From Basidiobolus meristosporus CBS 931.73 (lineage: Eukaryota > Basidiobolomycota > Basidiobolomycetes > Basidiobolales > Basidiobolaceae), in NCBI GenBank assembly GCA_002104905.1, contig MCFE01000564.1, forward strand, positions 1 through 57,505: DNA of 57,505 nucleotides, in the 5' to 3' direction. Under the pieces are notes generated by a model. That model did no database searches, was not told the origin of the DNA, and saw only the letters and a list, made by a program, of their open reading frames with translations. A program made the translations under genes and the position numbers. Below are positions 11,039 to 24,039 of the stretch, in pieces (position 1 is the stretch's first letter; every line of letters starts with the position of its first letter).

Positions 11039-12672
11039 GTTGTGGTAGAATAGCTATGAGATTACTAGAGAATATATTAACTCAGAGTCAAGGACAGTCT
11101 CCAGCTTTTATAGGTATTCATGCTGGTCCACCATGTCAACAACTTCCCAATATGGCGATACTTTAATCTCAAACCTGAATGCGAGATGATTCTACTTAGC
11201 CTGGTGTCATTTTTGTAGAATAGAACGACGCTATATCAGCTTCGTAGGAGTTCGGGGATTCGATTAGGATTGCAAGTAGAACATTGTATGTAGGACAATC
11301 AAATCGAGCTTGAATACCAATGGGCTTACAAGCAGATGATGCATCATCATTATTCTTCCAGCCCGCATTCCCAAGAGATCTGATGAGTAGTTGGGGTTCT
11401 TTCCCAAAAGCTACTTGGTAATAAAGTCACATTTCCCAATATGATCCTGGGTTTCTGGGATCCGTATCATACGTACGGCATCATGATAATCAATAAAACC
11501 CATCTCATCGCAGAACATCTAATAGAAACCACTCTTACAACCAAGGCCTCTGACTCGTATTGCGTAGTTGTCATCCCATGCATTCTAATTTCACATACAC
11601 TTGTTACACGAGATTTTCCACTTTGATGACATCAACCTCCCGAAAGCGCCAGACGAATAACAACACATGATACGGTTTACTTGCTACACGGCAACAAGAT
11701 TGGTGTAGCCGGGTTAGGGTATAGGGCCATGCAGCAACAATTCCCATTCAATGACTAGCTACAGTACCACAGGATTAGGACTACCACATCACTTCATTGC
11801 CTGTATATTGGTAGCTGTCAAAATCCTCGCTGGATTCCAGACATAGATCGGAGAGCATGTGTCAAATGCGTGTTTCCTAATAATCATACTGCCTGCCAAA
11901 ATACCCGTGTGGAGTAGCAAACTGGTACTGGCATAGGGGCTTATGGTAACTCTCACATACGATGTATAACTCAGCCAAACGAATATTCGAGACAATCAAT
12001 TCAGAGCACGCCAATCAGCATCTACGGGTCTTTGGTACACACCGTCTCACTGGTCTTAGCTGCACTTGCTTCAACTGCATTGTTGCAACAGTGCCCTTCG
12101 GGAACATAATTCAGTTTTTCCAATTGATCCTTAGACTACGAATGCTCAACCAATTGTAGTGCGTTGGTACACGTCGTGGAAAAAGAGCTGGCAGTGTATC
12201 CAAGGTACTGCTCTTCAAAAACTAAGAAATCTCGGAGACGATGAGGCCGTCGTCGTGCATGTGTTGATGGATTGGAACTCCTGAACGCAATGGTATATTA
12301 TTCGATTCTCTATGGCGAGCTTGGCTTCGGAACTGTTCCCAGCCTGAATGTAGGCTGCTAACCGACAATCCACAACATGGTCTAGATCCTCAATCAATAC
12401 TAAACCATCATCTAGCTAACATGTACGACAAACGGGTGATATTCCTAAATCATACATGCTACCTACTTTGAAACCGATGTTTTCACTGTTTGATTTTAGT
12501 TACCCTCTGATACAATCCTGATTATTTTAGCTGTGGTCACCCTCTCGATTGCAGTGTTGCGCTCTGTCTGCTCTTCATTCCTTTCCCTGCAAGTCCTGAT
12601 TACTGTACGAAGTGAACAGACATCCAAACAACATATGGTGGAAACAAGGCTGACCTTATTTATAATTTCTAG
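11039..12672. other. Intergenic region, divergent promoters
   Basis: No gene is supported. It lies between the leftward 307-residue protein gene and the rightward fucose transporter, so it should contain both promoters. Small frames (11441-11626, 11962-12159, 12215-12397, 12496-12748) show no domain. Confidence 0.45.
11105..11112 (-). promoter_or_regulatory. TATA box upstream of the uncharacterised 307-residue protein gene
   Basis: On the - strand the sequence reads TATAAAAG, about 67 bp before the ATG at 11038. Position and motif fit a core promoter element. Confidence 0.5.
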
Positions 12673-13787
12673 ATGGGCAACAAATCTGACATACTTCCCG
12701 CACCAGTCACTACTAAAACACAAATCCGACATCATGCAACTTCGGTGATCTTTGCTGTTGTCGCATTCTACTGGGTAGCCTCACTATCGGTTGTGTTTTT
12801 AAACAAATACATCCTTAGCAGCTCGGAGTTCAAATTCGCCTATCCATTATTTGTAACATGGTACCAACTTATCGTGGCTCTAGTGCTTTTAGTTACCTGG
12901 GGTCATCTCGGCAAGAGGTAGGCTTGTTAGCGTCTTCTCGGTTTCCCCTTGGATATTCCTTGACCAGCCCTTTTTCAGATACACCTTCTTTTCCGCAATT
13001 CCTCCCTTCGAGTTCAACCAGAAAATCGCTAAACGAGTTGCACCCTTAACGATAATCTATGTGATGATGCTGGCCCTGAATAACCTCTGCCTCAAATACG
13101 TCGAAGTTACCTTCTACCAGGTGAATTTCGTACGTCTGCTTGTTTCTTGAAGATGCCTTCTAACTCGCAATCCTATTACAGATTGCTCGCTCTTTAAGCA
13201 TTTTCTTTAATATCGTCTTCACATATTCTCTCTTGGGACAAAGGACTTCCATGCCGGCCATGGTTGGTTGTGCTATTGTATTCGTTGGCTTTGTCGTCGG
13301 CTCTTATGGCGAAGTGAACTTTTCTTGGGCTGGTATCTTTTACGGTGTCAGCTCTAGTGCGTTCGTCGCTTTGTACGGTATATATGTGAAGAAAACGCTC
13401 GGTATCGTTGAAAACAACCAATGGAAGCTTCTTCATTACAATACTGCTATCTCCATTGTACTCATAAGCCCCATTGTGGTCTTCTCGGGCGAACTCAGTG
13501 AAATCTACCAAGAGGTTTACTACCTTGGCGATCTTAGTTTCTGGCTGTTGATGACTGTTACTGGCGTCACGGGCTTTCTGATCAACACTGCTATGTTCCT
13601 TCAAATCAAGTACACCACACCCTTAACTAACACTATCTCCGGAACCGCCAAAGCCTGTGTACAAACTTTACTTGCTGCCATGTTCTTCCAAAATCCCATT
13701 CCATTCATGAATGGCATTGGCATTTTCATGTCGCTATTCGGCTCTGGATATTACTCATTCGTTCGTTACGGCGAAATGAAGAAGTAG
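12673..13787 (+). CDS. GDP-fucose transporter (SLC35C1-like nucleotide-sugar transporter)
   Basis: Three exons, 12673-12917, 12979-13120 and 13182-13787, encode 330 residues, the usual family length. The joints restore GKRYTFFSA and FYQIARSLSIFFN. The second matches the spacing of the SLC35C1 motif FYxVARSL, which is why the GTGAAT donor at 13121 was chosen over a GTACGT donor 15 bp later. About ten hydrophobic segments are visible, starting with VIFAVVAFYWVASLSVVFLNKY. NNLCLKYVEVTFYQ, TYSLLGQRTS and NTISGTAKACVQTLLA are typical of the GDP-fucose branch of the drug/metabolite-transporter superfamily. The role is exchange of cytosolic GDP-fucose for lumenal GMP in the Golgi membrane, implying fucosylated glycans in this organism. 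Its mRNA end is convergent with the next gene. Confidence 0.85.
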
Positions 13788-13940
13788 ACCCCTGCTTCGT
13801 GTCCCCACACCAACCATTGCATTACAAAGCTTATGTATGGGCCACTCTAGAATCAGAATCTATTCGAATGGGATTTAATGGGTACATTTGCATTGATGCT
13901 TGATGTAAGGTCTTCTGTATTGGAATGTAAACTAGTACTG

Positions 13941-13956
13941 TTTATTGATTAATAAA
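13941..13956. terminator. Bidirectional poly(A) signal between convergent genes
   Basis: The 16-bp sequence TTTATTGATTAATAAA carries AATAAA on + (13951-13956, 164 bp past the transporter stop). It also carries AATAAA on - (13946-13941, about 121 bp past the membrane-protein stop at 14067). The gap between the two stop codons is only about 280 bp, so both genes could end on this one element. Confidence 0.5.
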
Positions 13957-14066
13957 AGCAATCAAACACAAGTGCACTCAAGGACGGCCGTTTCATGATG
14001 GTGTACTGGATTGACATAATGTAGTGTAGAACCATCCGGTCTAGAGCTAATATGAGAAATCCCGAA

Positions 14067-14957
14067 TCATGCTTCGTTGTTGATGAGTGGACGTTGCTCT
14101 GAGTCAGCTTCAATATCTTCCGGCCCAAGCTCCAATTCTGGATCTCTACCCCAGCGTTCGCGCAGTTTGTGGAAGCCATATGCTAGGAGGCTGTTAATCA
14201 AGAAGACAAACGGTGTTTGGATTCCAAGCACCCAGAAAATCTCCTTTCCTTCCTTAGGATCCAGTGAAGACCAGCTAGATGCAAACGTAAACTTAGCTGG
14301 GTGTCTTCGGAAAATAAAGCCTGAACCAACTTACGTAACCGGTGCGATCATCAGTACAATAAACCAGCTGATAAACAGCACTCCCCCAGACAACAGTTGA
14401 TTCCATCGCCATCTACATAACAGCATCTCTATGGGCACAAAGCACAGTGCCAGTAAATCCATCTGATGGAATCCCCAAAACCTGAACACTAGATGGGAAT
14501 CAAGGTAGCCTGATGGCAGGGGAGTATATACCAACACCATTACGAAAACGGGGAAGATCACCACATAAAGGACCATGGTGATATAGAGTATCCAGTTGAG
14601 TACAAATAGAACCATGGGAAATTGTAAAGACTGAGAATCTCGAGGTGGTGAGGTACGAAAATATCGGACCGAATGATAAGTGGCGATCTGGTGGAGAATA
14701 AGTCAGTAACCAGGCTCTGATGATCAGAGATGCTGTCCACTTACTGTATAGTACATGAGCTTCAAAAAGAACTGGTGAGTGAATAACGAGAGTTGCAGAT
14801 ATCCCTCCACGGTTAACCAACCACCGACCACCAGTTCAATCCATAGTAATGCTGTAAAAAGAATTCGATAGCTACGAAGAAATTTGGCCTTGACAAAATG
14901 CGATGTAGCAGGTACGGTGTAGTCTAATTCCCCCAGAAGCTTGTTTAGAATATCCAT
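14067..14957 (-). CDS. Multi-pass membrane protein resembling FAR-17a/AIG1 family
   Basis: Three exons read leftward, 14957-14745, 14687-14335 and 14274-14067, giving 257 residues; the introns are 57 and 60 bp. About six hydrophobic segments are visible. The tail is acidic and cytosolic-looking (RDPELELGPEDIEADSE). Weak resemblance to AIG1/FAR-17a: KLMYYT near residue 71 aligns with the family Thr motif, and GFHQMD with His145 aligns with the conserved His that precedes an LP-x-x-IEM-like segment (here CFVPIEML). Known AIG1-type proteins are Thr hydrolases of fatty-acid esters of hydroxy fatty acids. Catalysis here is inference only. An alternative start at 15050 would add 31 residues; MDILNK was preferred. 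It is convergent with the fucose transporter. Confidence 0.6.
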
Positions 14958-16489
14958 TCTATAGAGAGCGCAAAGTTGGTGCTTAAAGGCTACTATCGAA
15001 GTCGGATATCCAAGAGGCCACAGCAAAGACGTCCGGATAATCGTAGGCAAAGCTTTAACAGGCCCATTTGTGGCTTAGATTGACCCCTATCAGAAAAGGG
15101 GATGTTTCTACTCAACCCTTTTGTTTGATTGAAGTAGATCTGATGTGAGATATTGGATAAAATGGCAAGCATCTGCATAGTACTGGTATCAGTGCTAAAA
15201 GCATTCCGGGAATGTCCCCTTAAATGTAGCACAATGATGAAGGTGTTGACATGTTACGTCATATTCAGTTTAGGTAGTTGCCTTTGTACAAATGTACCGC
15301 GAGCCAGACAGAATGTCGGTCTTTTGGCTGATCTTTTAGATAGGTGTAGATCATTTCATCACCTTGTATTCTAGTTCTCTCCCAGACAACTAGGGGATGA
15401 AAACGAACTTGGGTTAAGGCAACTACATTCAATCATAGGACTACAGCAACCACGCTACACTTGATTTCGTGTATATTTATTGACAAGCCTCTGATCAACT
15501 TTGATTTGGCACCAAAAGCAGGTGGATGTTGATACACATATCTCAGTGTTGCATGGCGTGGAGTACTCTGTTTCTGTTGAATCACAGCTATAATTCTTGC
15601 TTTTGGCATCGGTCCTCCTAGTACGGAATACCCAGTATCCAGCTCAATCCCATCAACCTCATGGTTGATACATGGCACAACCTATTGGTCTGAAGATTTC
15701 GTGACTGCCCACAAGAAAATCTATGCATGGAGGAACGGCCTTTTTGCACATAACGCTTTTTGAACGCAATTGTTACCTCGCTGCTACCAACACTCCACTA
15801 GATTCAGATCTGAGCAGAAGTTTCAATGGCAACTGTCGATTCGATTTTCACTGGAATATACTACTAGTGAACTTGACCTATTTTGATTTGTCTAACTAGG
15901 GGTTGAGATTTGTGGGAGGCTTCACATTACTACCTTGGATTTTGCCATATTTCAGAAAGAGTATTCCTAGTGGATGGCAGCAAGAGACTCTTACTAAACA
16001 CCAATACAACAGAATAAAGACAAGTGGTCGAGTCAAGAGCTGCGGTTATGTGGTAGTGAATCACTCTATTCAAATACAACTATATGGAGGTTGAAATTCC
16101 TGGCGCTCGCCCTCCTTCCAAACAGCAGAGGAAAATTTTTGAGTTTCGGGCATTAGGTGGTGAATATACAGCAGCAATATACAGTCAACCGGTGAAAGCG
16201 GGCATGTTCCGTCAGTTTTGTCTGGTGGTAAGGCCACTTGCAAGCAAATAACCTATCATCAATCAGCAAAATATACGTTGAATGAATCCATTATTCGCGT
16301 GATGATTCTTTGATTCCTACCATAAAAAGACTTCGAGCTCTGATTGGCCTTGTTTTTACGGGGAGCTTCCTTCCGAGCCCAATTGTTGTGTGGACAAAAC
16401 CTTTCCTTGATTTATCGCATGATATACAAGATAGTGTGTGTGGCTAGTTGAAAGTAGGTGCCGAAATTACATAATAATAGGAAAGCTTC
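14958..16489. other. Intergenic region, divergent promoters
   Basis: No gene is supported. It separates the leftward membrane-protein gene from the rightward Gcn5 gene. Small frames (15153-15374, 15433-15678, 15903-16094) carry no domain. Confidence 0.45.
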
Positions 16490-18424
<1,935 letters not shown>

Positions 18425-18561
18425 CCTCAGCGGTAGTGCCTCCTATTAATTGCTAGTCACGGTGTGTATATTAGGACTTGTGTTATAGAGGAACGAGCTG
18501 AAGCGATGTAAATTTGAATTTATGCATCAACATGAATCTATTCCAAGAAGCTGGAAGTTAA

Positions 18562-18567
18562 AATAAA
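18562..18567 (+). terminator. Poly(A) signal of GCN5
   Basis: AATAAA lies about 140 bp past the GCN5 stop and before the stop of the convergent GH9 gene (18714), so the 3' ends lie close together. Confidence 0.5.
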
Positions 18568-18713
18568 CATATTGATTTGCCTAGTTAGTTTTTTACTTAT
18601 ATATACATACATACATCAATATCGAAGATTAGACACAATGCTTCCACAGCAGCCCGCCTCATTATTATATACATATCTAATTCTAAACCCACTTGAAGCG
18701 TTCAACTCCTGGT

Positions 18714-20318
18714 TCACGTACTGAACATGGCCATCCGTGCCAACACAGTAACCAAAGGCGCGTTGAAATCTAGAGCGGGCTCGTTCTCAACATGTAGCGT
18801 TCGAACATCAGAGTGACTGTCATCCTTTTTAGGGCCACCTACCAGTGCGCCATACAAGACAAATTGATTGGGCTTTTGACTTGTATAATCGCCCCATCCA
18901 TTGATGCCTTGGGACCCGGCGTGATGTATGCGGATAGGGGAGTTGGTGTCGGAGCCAACAATGTAATTTCGCTTTAATGGATTTTTTCCAAGAATATAGT
19001 CCACCTGCGATTTCCCTAGGTCAGTATATTTCTGTGGGGTCGAGGCCTTACATAAATCGGCAAACAGCATAGACATGAGCGCAGTGCTAATGGCAACGTT
19101 GTTTGAACCAGAACTACTTTCAGGAATCCAGATCAATCCACCCGGGGTTTTCTGACGAGATATCCAGTCGAAATATTTATACAGCACATCAAAGTATAGC
19201 TGCTTCTTGGTAATGGCGGCCAAAAGGATGGTTACACCCACCGACTTATCATCCCAGCTTTGGAATGTTCCCACCAGACGCTTACTTAAGGCAAATGTTC
19301 GATAAAACGATTCAGCCTGTGCCAAGTAGGTATTGTTATTTGTAGCACGGTATAGCCATAACGTTCCCCATGCGAGCTCATCCTCAAAACCGGAGGACAA
19401 ATAGCCTTCTCTGACGCCCAACATACCGTTTTTAGTCTGTTTGGCGACCGAATTCTGATATTTCCCTCGGTTGTTCGTGCCTAGCTTATGAAGGCTGATA
19501 GCATGTTGTAGTAGTGTATTGCCATACCCTTTCAATGCATCATCATCCGAAGAAGTGAATACCATGGATGCAGCGGCTAATGCAGCACATGATTCTAAAA
19601 CCGGCTCTGTTCCTGGAAGCTTTGGTGTGACGAAATACACTGGGCGCGGAATCTGCTTTGGCATATTCTCAGCTGTACCCCAATAGTTGTGATCCGGAAA
19701 CGGATCCCCAACTTGGACGACGAACCTGGTTTCTTCTACATGACTTTTGATGATATAGTCAGTTCCCCACTTGATAGCATCCAGTAAATATCCCCACTGC
19801 CCCGCTTTGACGAATCCCTCCCGATACTCTATGGCGCCCCAACTTAGGGTGGTCAATGTGTATCCTGCTGGTAGGGCGAATTTCACAAAATCCCCTGCAT
19901 CATAGTATCCGCCCGACAAGTCCAATCCAAAGGGCTTGCCATCGTCCATGTGGGAGCTTTTTCTCCAGGGCACCCTATTAGCCGGCGGTAATTTCCCTGA
20001 CCTTTGTGCATCATAAAACCAAAGCGCAAGCTCCAAATTCCGGGTATATGTGGCGTATTCCAACGAGCCATTCACGAGGTATTTACGTAAGGGAGGTGGG
20101 AATATATTCTCGGTGTTATTCCGCTCTTTGGCGTCTGAACCAGACTGGGGGTTGCTTGCTGCTTCGGGAGTTTTGGTCTCAGGATCTTCCGTCTCAATTG
20201 GGGTGGTGACTTCATTAGGTATCTGACTGTTGTTGAAACAGTGGCTTCTTGTTACTGCAGATAGGAATAAAAGTGCAATTAAAAGGTTATGTTTAGGAAT
20301 TATGGATGTTGACTTCAT
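18714..20318 (-). CDS. Glycoside hydrolase family 9 endoglucanase (secreted cellulase)
   Basis: This is an intronless gene of 534 residues. It has a signal peptide (hydrophobic core about 11-22, cleavage near 27), then a Pro/Thr/Glu-rich linker (about 33-70), then a GH9 catalytic domain (about 85-534). GGYYDAGDFVKFALP contains Asp140 and Asp143, the nucleophilic-water pair. The C-terminal motif HVENEPALDFNAP contains the proposed acid Glu513. DYILGKNPLKRNYIVG precedes the histidine motif. GH9 enzymes invert the beta-1,4-glucan bond. Oddities: the usual HHR of signature 1 is HHA (465-467), and an aromatic before the acid Glu is His509. No cellulose-binding domain or GPI-like tail is seen. GH9 is patchy in fungi. 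Absence of introns, next to intron-rich neighbours, is compatible with horizontal transfer but does not show it. Confidence 0.92.
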   Translation of the reverse strand: MKSTSIIPKHNLLIALLFLSAVTRSHCFNNSQIPNEVTTPIETEDPETKTPEAASNPQSGSDAKERNNTENIFPPPLRKYLVNGSLEYATYTRNLELALWFYDAQRSGKLPPANRVPWRKSSHMDDGKPFGLDLSGGYYDAGDFVKFALPAGYTLTTLSWGAIEYREGFVKAGQWGYLLDAIKWGTDYIIKSHVEETRFVVQVGDPFPDHNYWGTAENMPKQIPRPVYFVTPKLPGTEPVLESCAALAAASMVFTSSDDDALKGYGNTLLQHAISLHKLGTNNRGKYQNSVAKQTKNGMLGVREGYLSSGFEDELAWGTLWLYRATNNNTYLAQAESFYRTFALSKRLVGTFQSWDDKSVGVTILLAAITKKQLYFDVLYKYFDWISRQKTPGGLIWIPESSSGSNNVAISTALMSMLFADLCKASTPQKYTDLGKSQVDYILGKNPLKRNYIVGSDTNSPIRIHHAGSQGINGWGDYTSQKPNQFVLYGALVGGPKKDDSHSDVRTLHVENEPALDFNAPLVTVLARMAMFST

Positions 20319-23300
20319 TCTAGGGCAGAGGTGTAGCTTGATTTAGGTTGATTAAGTCCGAGATTTTACAATGAGCCTTCGTTATATTATATTAAGGTAC
20401 ATAGATGGCACTCCAGTATTGTTGGCAAATCGGCCGTCAGCTGAAGCTGCAGCCTTATATACAGAACAACTCTGATGTCGCGCCGGTGGGACCAAAAGAA
20501 TTTGCTGATAGATTGCCTCGGGCCAATTCAACAATCCATATTACAGCGATTAGTAGCAGACATTTATTGTTCGGGACCGGCACCCAAGAATGACAATGTG
20601 TTGGGTGCTATCAATCTCAAGACAATACGATTGTATAGAATTTAGATACGATACGCTTGAGAGTTTTTGATGAACGAAACAAAATAGGTGGATGTAAAAG
20701 AATGGAGAGACATCCGTTGGAGTAACATCCATTTCCAGAACCGTGCGCTTCAGAAACGAGGCACAATGCAGCTGAACAATAAGTACTCCAAATTTCCGCT
20801 GAACTGATGCCATGCGAATTCGAGTTGCACAAGGTTCTGGTTACTCCATCACACACATATATATGTATGTGTATAATAAGCTTAAATTAGCATCAATTGA
20901 CTGGCCATCACTTTGCTCGACTCATAGTCATAAAACGTAATTATTCTCGATTGAGGTTCGCAGTGAATAGGCTACCCAAACCGAAGAAAATTCCTTGGTC
21001 TATGATTTTGGACAATTCAGGTGTTGAGTAACTCGACCGACTGCACACATCCATACACACCAGGCTGTTCCCATAGGACCCTAAGTGACATTTGATCATC
21101 GCCAGGTGTTTCAAATGAAGAAAGGGAACATTGAGCAAGGATTTCTCATCTTCTTGAGGGAATTCACGGTGTAGCTGTTCAAGGATAGAAAAGCAACATC
21201 AGGACTGCAAGTGATACTAAAGCCATTATACATCGAAGTCACATATTGTGTGGAATTGATGGGATAAGATCCGAAGGCTATTCAAGTAGCCACATTGTGA
21301 TAAGTGATAAACGCCCCGCAATTATCTCGTCAGAGGGCTTCGACGGAGCCAGGTGAGTGCTATTAGATAAGACGGTTACACGAGCGCTGTAGACCCTTGT
21401 AAACATTGGTCTCCAAAAATTAACCAATTCCGTAGCATGTATATACAATGCATGATCATCACCCTCGTATCACCTATGGTGCAACCATATACATTTACAG
21501 TGGCCCTCCACGGCATATTCTCCAAAAATAGGGAGTCCGTGATACTTGGTGCTTATGCATTCCTCTAGACAGCATATTAAAAATGTACCACATTTACGTA
21601 AGTACTCGGCCTCAAAGAAATGCGTATAGTAAAGGATATGCCTACTTCCGTACGGGCCCATCACGGTGAGTATTAAGGCCGAAGTTGCTAAATGCGATGA
21701 TAAGCGCCCAGTAAAGGGAATCATGTATTTTTCTTCCAGGTTAATATATGATTGGAAGCCACACTCCCTACTCACATACAGCCTCTTTGCAATCCTCTGA
21801 AAGGCGACATATTCTTTGCTTAGCTCACAATCATGCCCAAGGAGCATGACCTCCCAGTGTTTCATCTTGTGTTTTCGTATTGAGTGAAGGCAATGACAAA
21901 TATGCATCTACTCACCAACCAATCTCAAATAGAGTCGCCACCACACCTTAATCTATCAATTCCCTATTCAGTTAGACAGCTCCATGATCGAGCCAATCCG
22001 CAAGTACCACCGGCGTCATTGGCTGGTGAGCGAATCTCGAAATTCAAGTGACTACACAAATACACATTTGTATTCCATTTCTACATCTAATAATCCGCTA
22101 GAATTCGAACCGCTGCCTCTGCTCCCACACATCAAGGATCAATGATCATCGAGATACGGCGAATCAACTCATATCTTGATCTTCTCAAACATCCAGAGAG
22201 ATCATATTCCTGTAACAATCTCCCTAGAAATCGGTAATATCCTTGAGAAACCTATCTAAAGAGCGCCTATGGGCACAGAACATACCGAGGTGTTGAGTAG
22301 ATGCACCACATTTATGTGTATAATACCGAGCATGCTACGTATGACCTCAGGATAGCAATGTCTTTATGCATGGGTCCTGTGCGGGAGGATGAGGAGTCCC
22401 TGGAATACGATCGTAGAGTGTCGTTGTCACACATGAGCATGGTTGTTGAGAGGCTTGCTCCAGACATGCTACACTAGTCACCAGCGTGTAAGTCACCAAC
22501 GTGTTTGCGGGGTCGTCATGAGCCAAGCCTGGGCTGAGCGCTTGGAAGAGTCTGTGTAGAGCAGAAGGGGCTGAGGCAAGTGCTCGCTTGATGGTTGCCA
22601 GTCGGATGCCTGCTTTCTAACCACGTCCCTGAAAACATTTTCCTCCCATCGGGTTGTAGAGTTGCCGGATACAGGCCAACCAAGCATTTAGCATTCACAA
22701 CACCACCATGTATGATTCCAAGGCAGACCCATGAAATGACTGAAACATGCCATTCCTATTTGTTTATCCAGTGCTGGTGAGACGTAGCTGGTTCTATTAC
22801 CACTCACACTTGCTGTTGGTGCGGATGTTGATGGTGTCTGATTCAGATACGTGATTAGCAGAGGCAGCTTATTAATAGTGAAAATATACATTCGCCCTTG
22901 ACTCATAATTAGAGAAGTGTTTGACACATGGCCTATGGAAGCGAGGCCAAGGTTTCCTGTTTTATTGTGACGGAATGGATCATCTATCTCCAGATTCGTG
23001 GGTATTTGGTGAGTTTGGAAGGTTGGTGCAATCCATTTATTAGTAAAGAAATCAATTCCTATTAGTGCGATATATACACATATTTTTGTATGTTGCGCTG
23101 GTGAACCTTCCCATAGTCTTTAGATGCAATCACAGTAATGAGCTACAATATATGTTGATTGGTACGGATAGATGCCTGTTTGAACGGTAGCGGCTGCTTT
23201 GGTTCAGGCGTGCCAGAAGTGACCTTGAAGTGTATATAGCCTGAGGATGAGCCTATACCTTTTGTCAGGCTTCGCCCCTGGTCAGAGCAAAACGTGGTTC

Positions 23301-23340
23301 TAACGAAGGGGAATAGGGTGGTCGAGGCAAATGTCCCAGC
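20319..23340. other. Long region with no clearly supported gene
   Basis: Only one reading frame stands out (21470-21907, listed separately). A short alternating purine-pyrimidine palindrome occurs near 20851-20875 (cacacatatatatgtatgtg), a simple-sequence tract. A perfect tRNA-B-box-like 11-mer on - near 22097 is not supported by a foldable tRNA. Confidence 0.4.
21470..21907 (-). CDS. Hypothetical open frame, 145 codons
   Basis: This is the longest unexplained frame in the 20.3-23.3 kb gap. It begins with ATG and has a fairly protein-like composition, including KEYVAFQRIAKRLYVSREC, PFTGRLSS and VMGPYGSRH, and it is Cys-rich in its second half. I recognise no family and see no matching neighbouring exons, promoter or poly(A) signal. 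It could be a gene remnant, an exon of an unrecognised gene, or chance. Confidence 0.2.
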   Translation of the reverse strand: MHICHCLHSIRKHKMKHWEVMLLGHDCELSKEYVAFQRIAKRLYVSRECGFQSYINLEEKYMIPFTGRLSSHLATSALILTVMGPYGSRHILYYTHFFEAEYLRKCGTFLICCLEECISTKYHGLPIFGEYAVEGHCKCIWLHHR

Positions 23341-24039
23341 TCAACGACAAACACCCATAGGCTGAGGACAAAGGACGCCGTTTATTAGGTCCACGTCCGG
23401 GGAGGCTGGCATGGTGTACTGAAAAAGATCCAGATCACCCGGGTATAGCTCTGGGATATCACAGAGGTACTCACTGTCGGCGTCCATGACTGGACAGGAA
23501 AGCTTGACATCGAGTGCTGAAGTCTCGTATTGGTTGAGGTACTGCTCTAGATAGTTCAACCATTGAATATACTCGGATTCCGAAACATAGAGATTGTAAT
23601 TTAAAGCAGACAGGAACTGCACTTCCACAGAGTTGATTTGTGCGAGTGGAAGTTTGGACACAAAGGCCCAGGATTGATTCGAGTACGTGTTGTCGTCTTG
23701 AAATTTGTGCGCCAACATCAGTGCCACCACAATCACCACATACTCAGCCGCTGGGCCGGTGACCATGGTGGGGTAGTAGATTTTTATCCGCTGGATGTAC
23801 TCCAATGCAACCAGAATTGCCGATGGGGAGATATTCATAAAGGAAAGTATATCGCTACAAAAGGTGGCAAAGTGGTTCCCTGCCACATCGAACTCGAATG
23901 GAGCTTCGTGGCAAAAATGGAGAACCACCTCGGCCACGAAGCTAGCTAAGGAAACATCTTCCGTTTCATTGCTCACTTCCACACTATCGGTCTGAAGATA
24001 ATTGAGATATGAGTCCATTAACGACTGGTGATCCGACAT
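23341..24039 (-). CDS. Pcl/Pho80-type cyclin (Pho85/Cdk5-class partner)
   Basis: This is a single exon of 232 residues from the ATG at 24039; the open frame extends 19 codons upstream only through a TTG. A cyclin box spans about residues 55-155. HKFQDDNTYSNQSW (about 111-124) and LNYNLYVSESEY are characteristic of the fungal Pcl1/2-like cyclins that activate the Pho85 kinase, and of related PFTK/Cdk5-type cyclins. The family links cell-cycle entry, polarity and nutrient signals. Both termini are polar and short; I see no PEST-like destruction box. A TATA box lies about 82 bp upstream. No operon-like context is seen. Confidence 0.85.
   Translation of the reverse strand: MSDHQSLMDSYLNYLQTDSVEVSNETEDVSLASFVAEVVLHFCHEAPFEFDVAGNHFATFCSDILSFMNISPSAILVALEYIQRIKIYYPTMVTGPAAEYVVIVVALMLAHKFQDDNTYSNQSWAFVSKLPLAQINSVEVQFLSALNYNLYVSESEYIQWLNYLEQYLNQYETSALDVKLSCPVMDADSEYLCDIPELYPGDLDLFQYTMPASPDVDLINGVLCPQPMGVCR

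Noticed and set aside
20851-20880. Palindromic CACATATATATGTATGTG as a regulatory site
   Set aside because: It looks like a simple alternating purine-pyrimidine microsatellite, with no nearby gene start.
22090-22130. Reverse-strand B-box-like GGTTCGAATTC
   Set aside because: The flanking bases do not form a T-stem or an acceptor stem, so it is probably chance.
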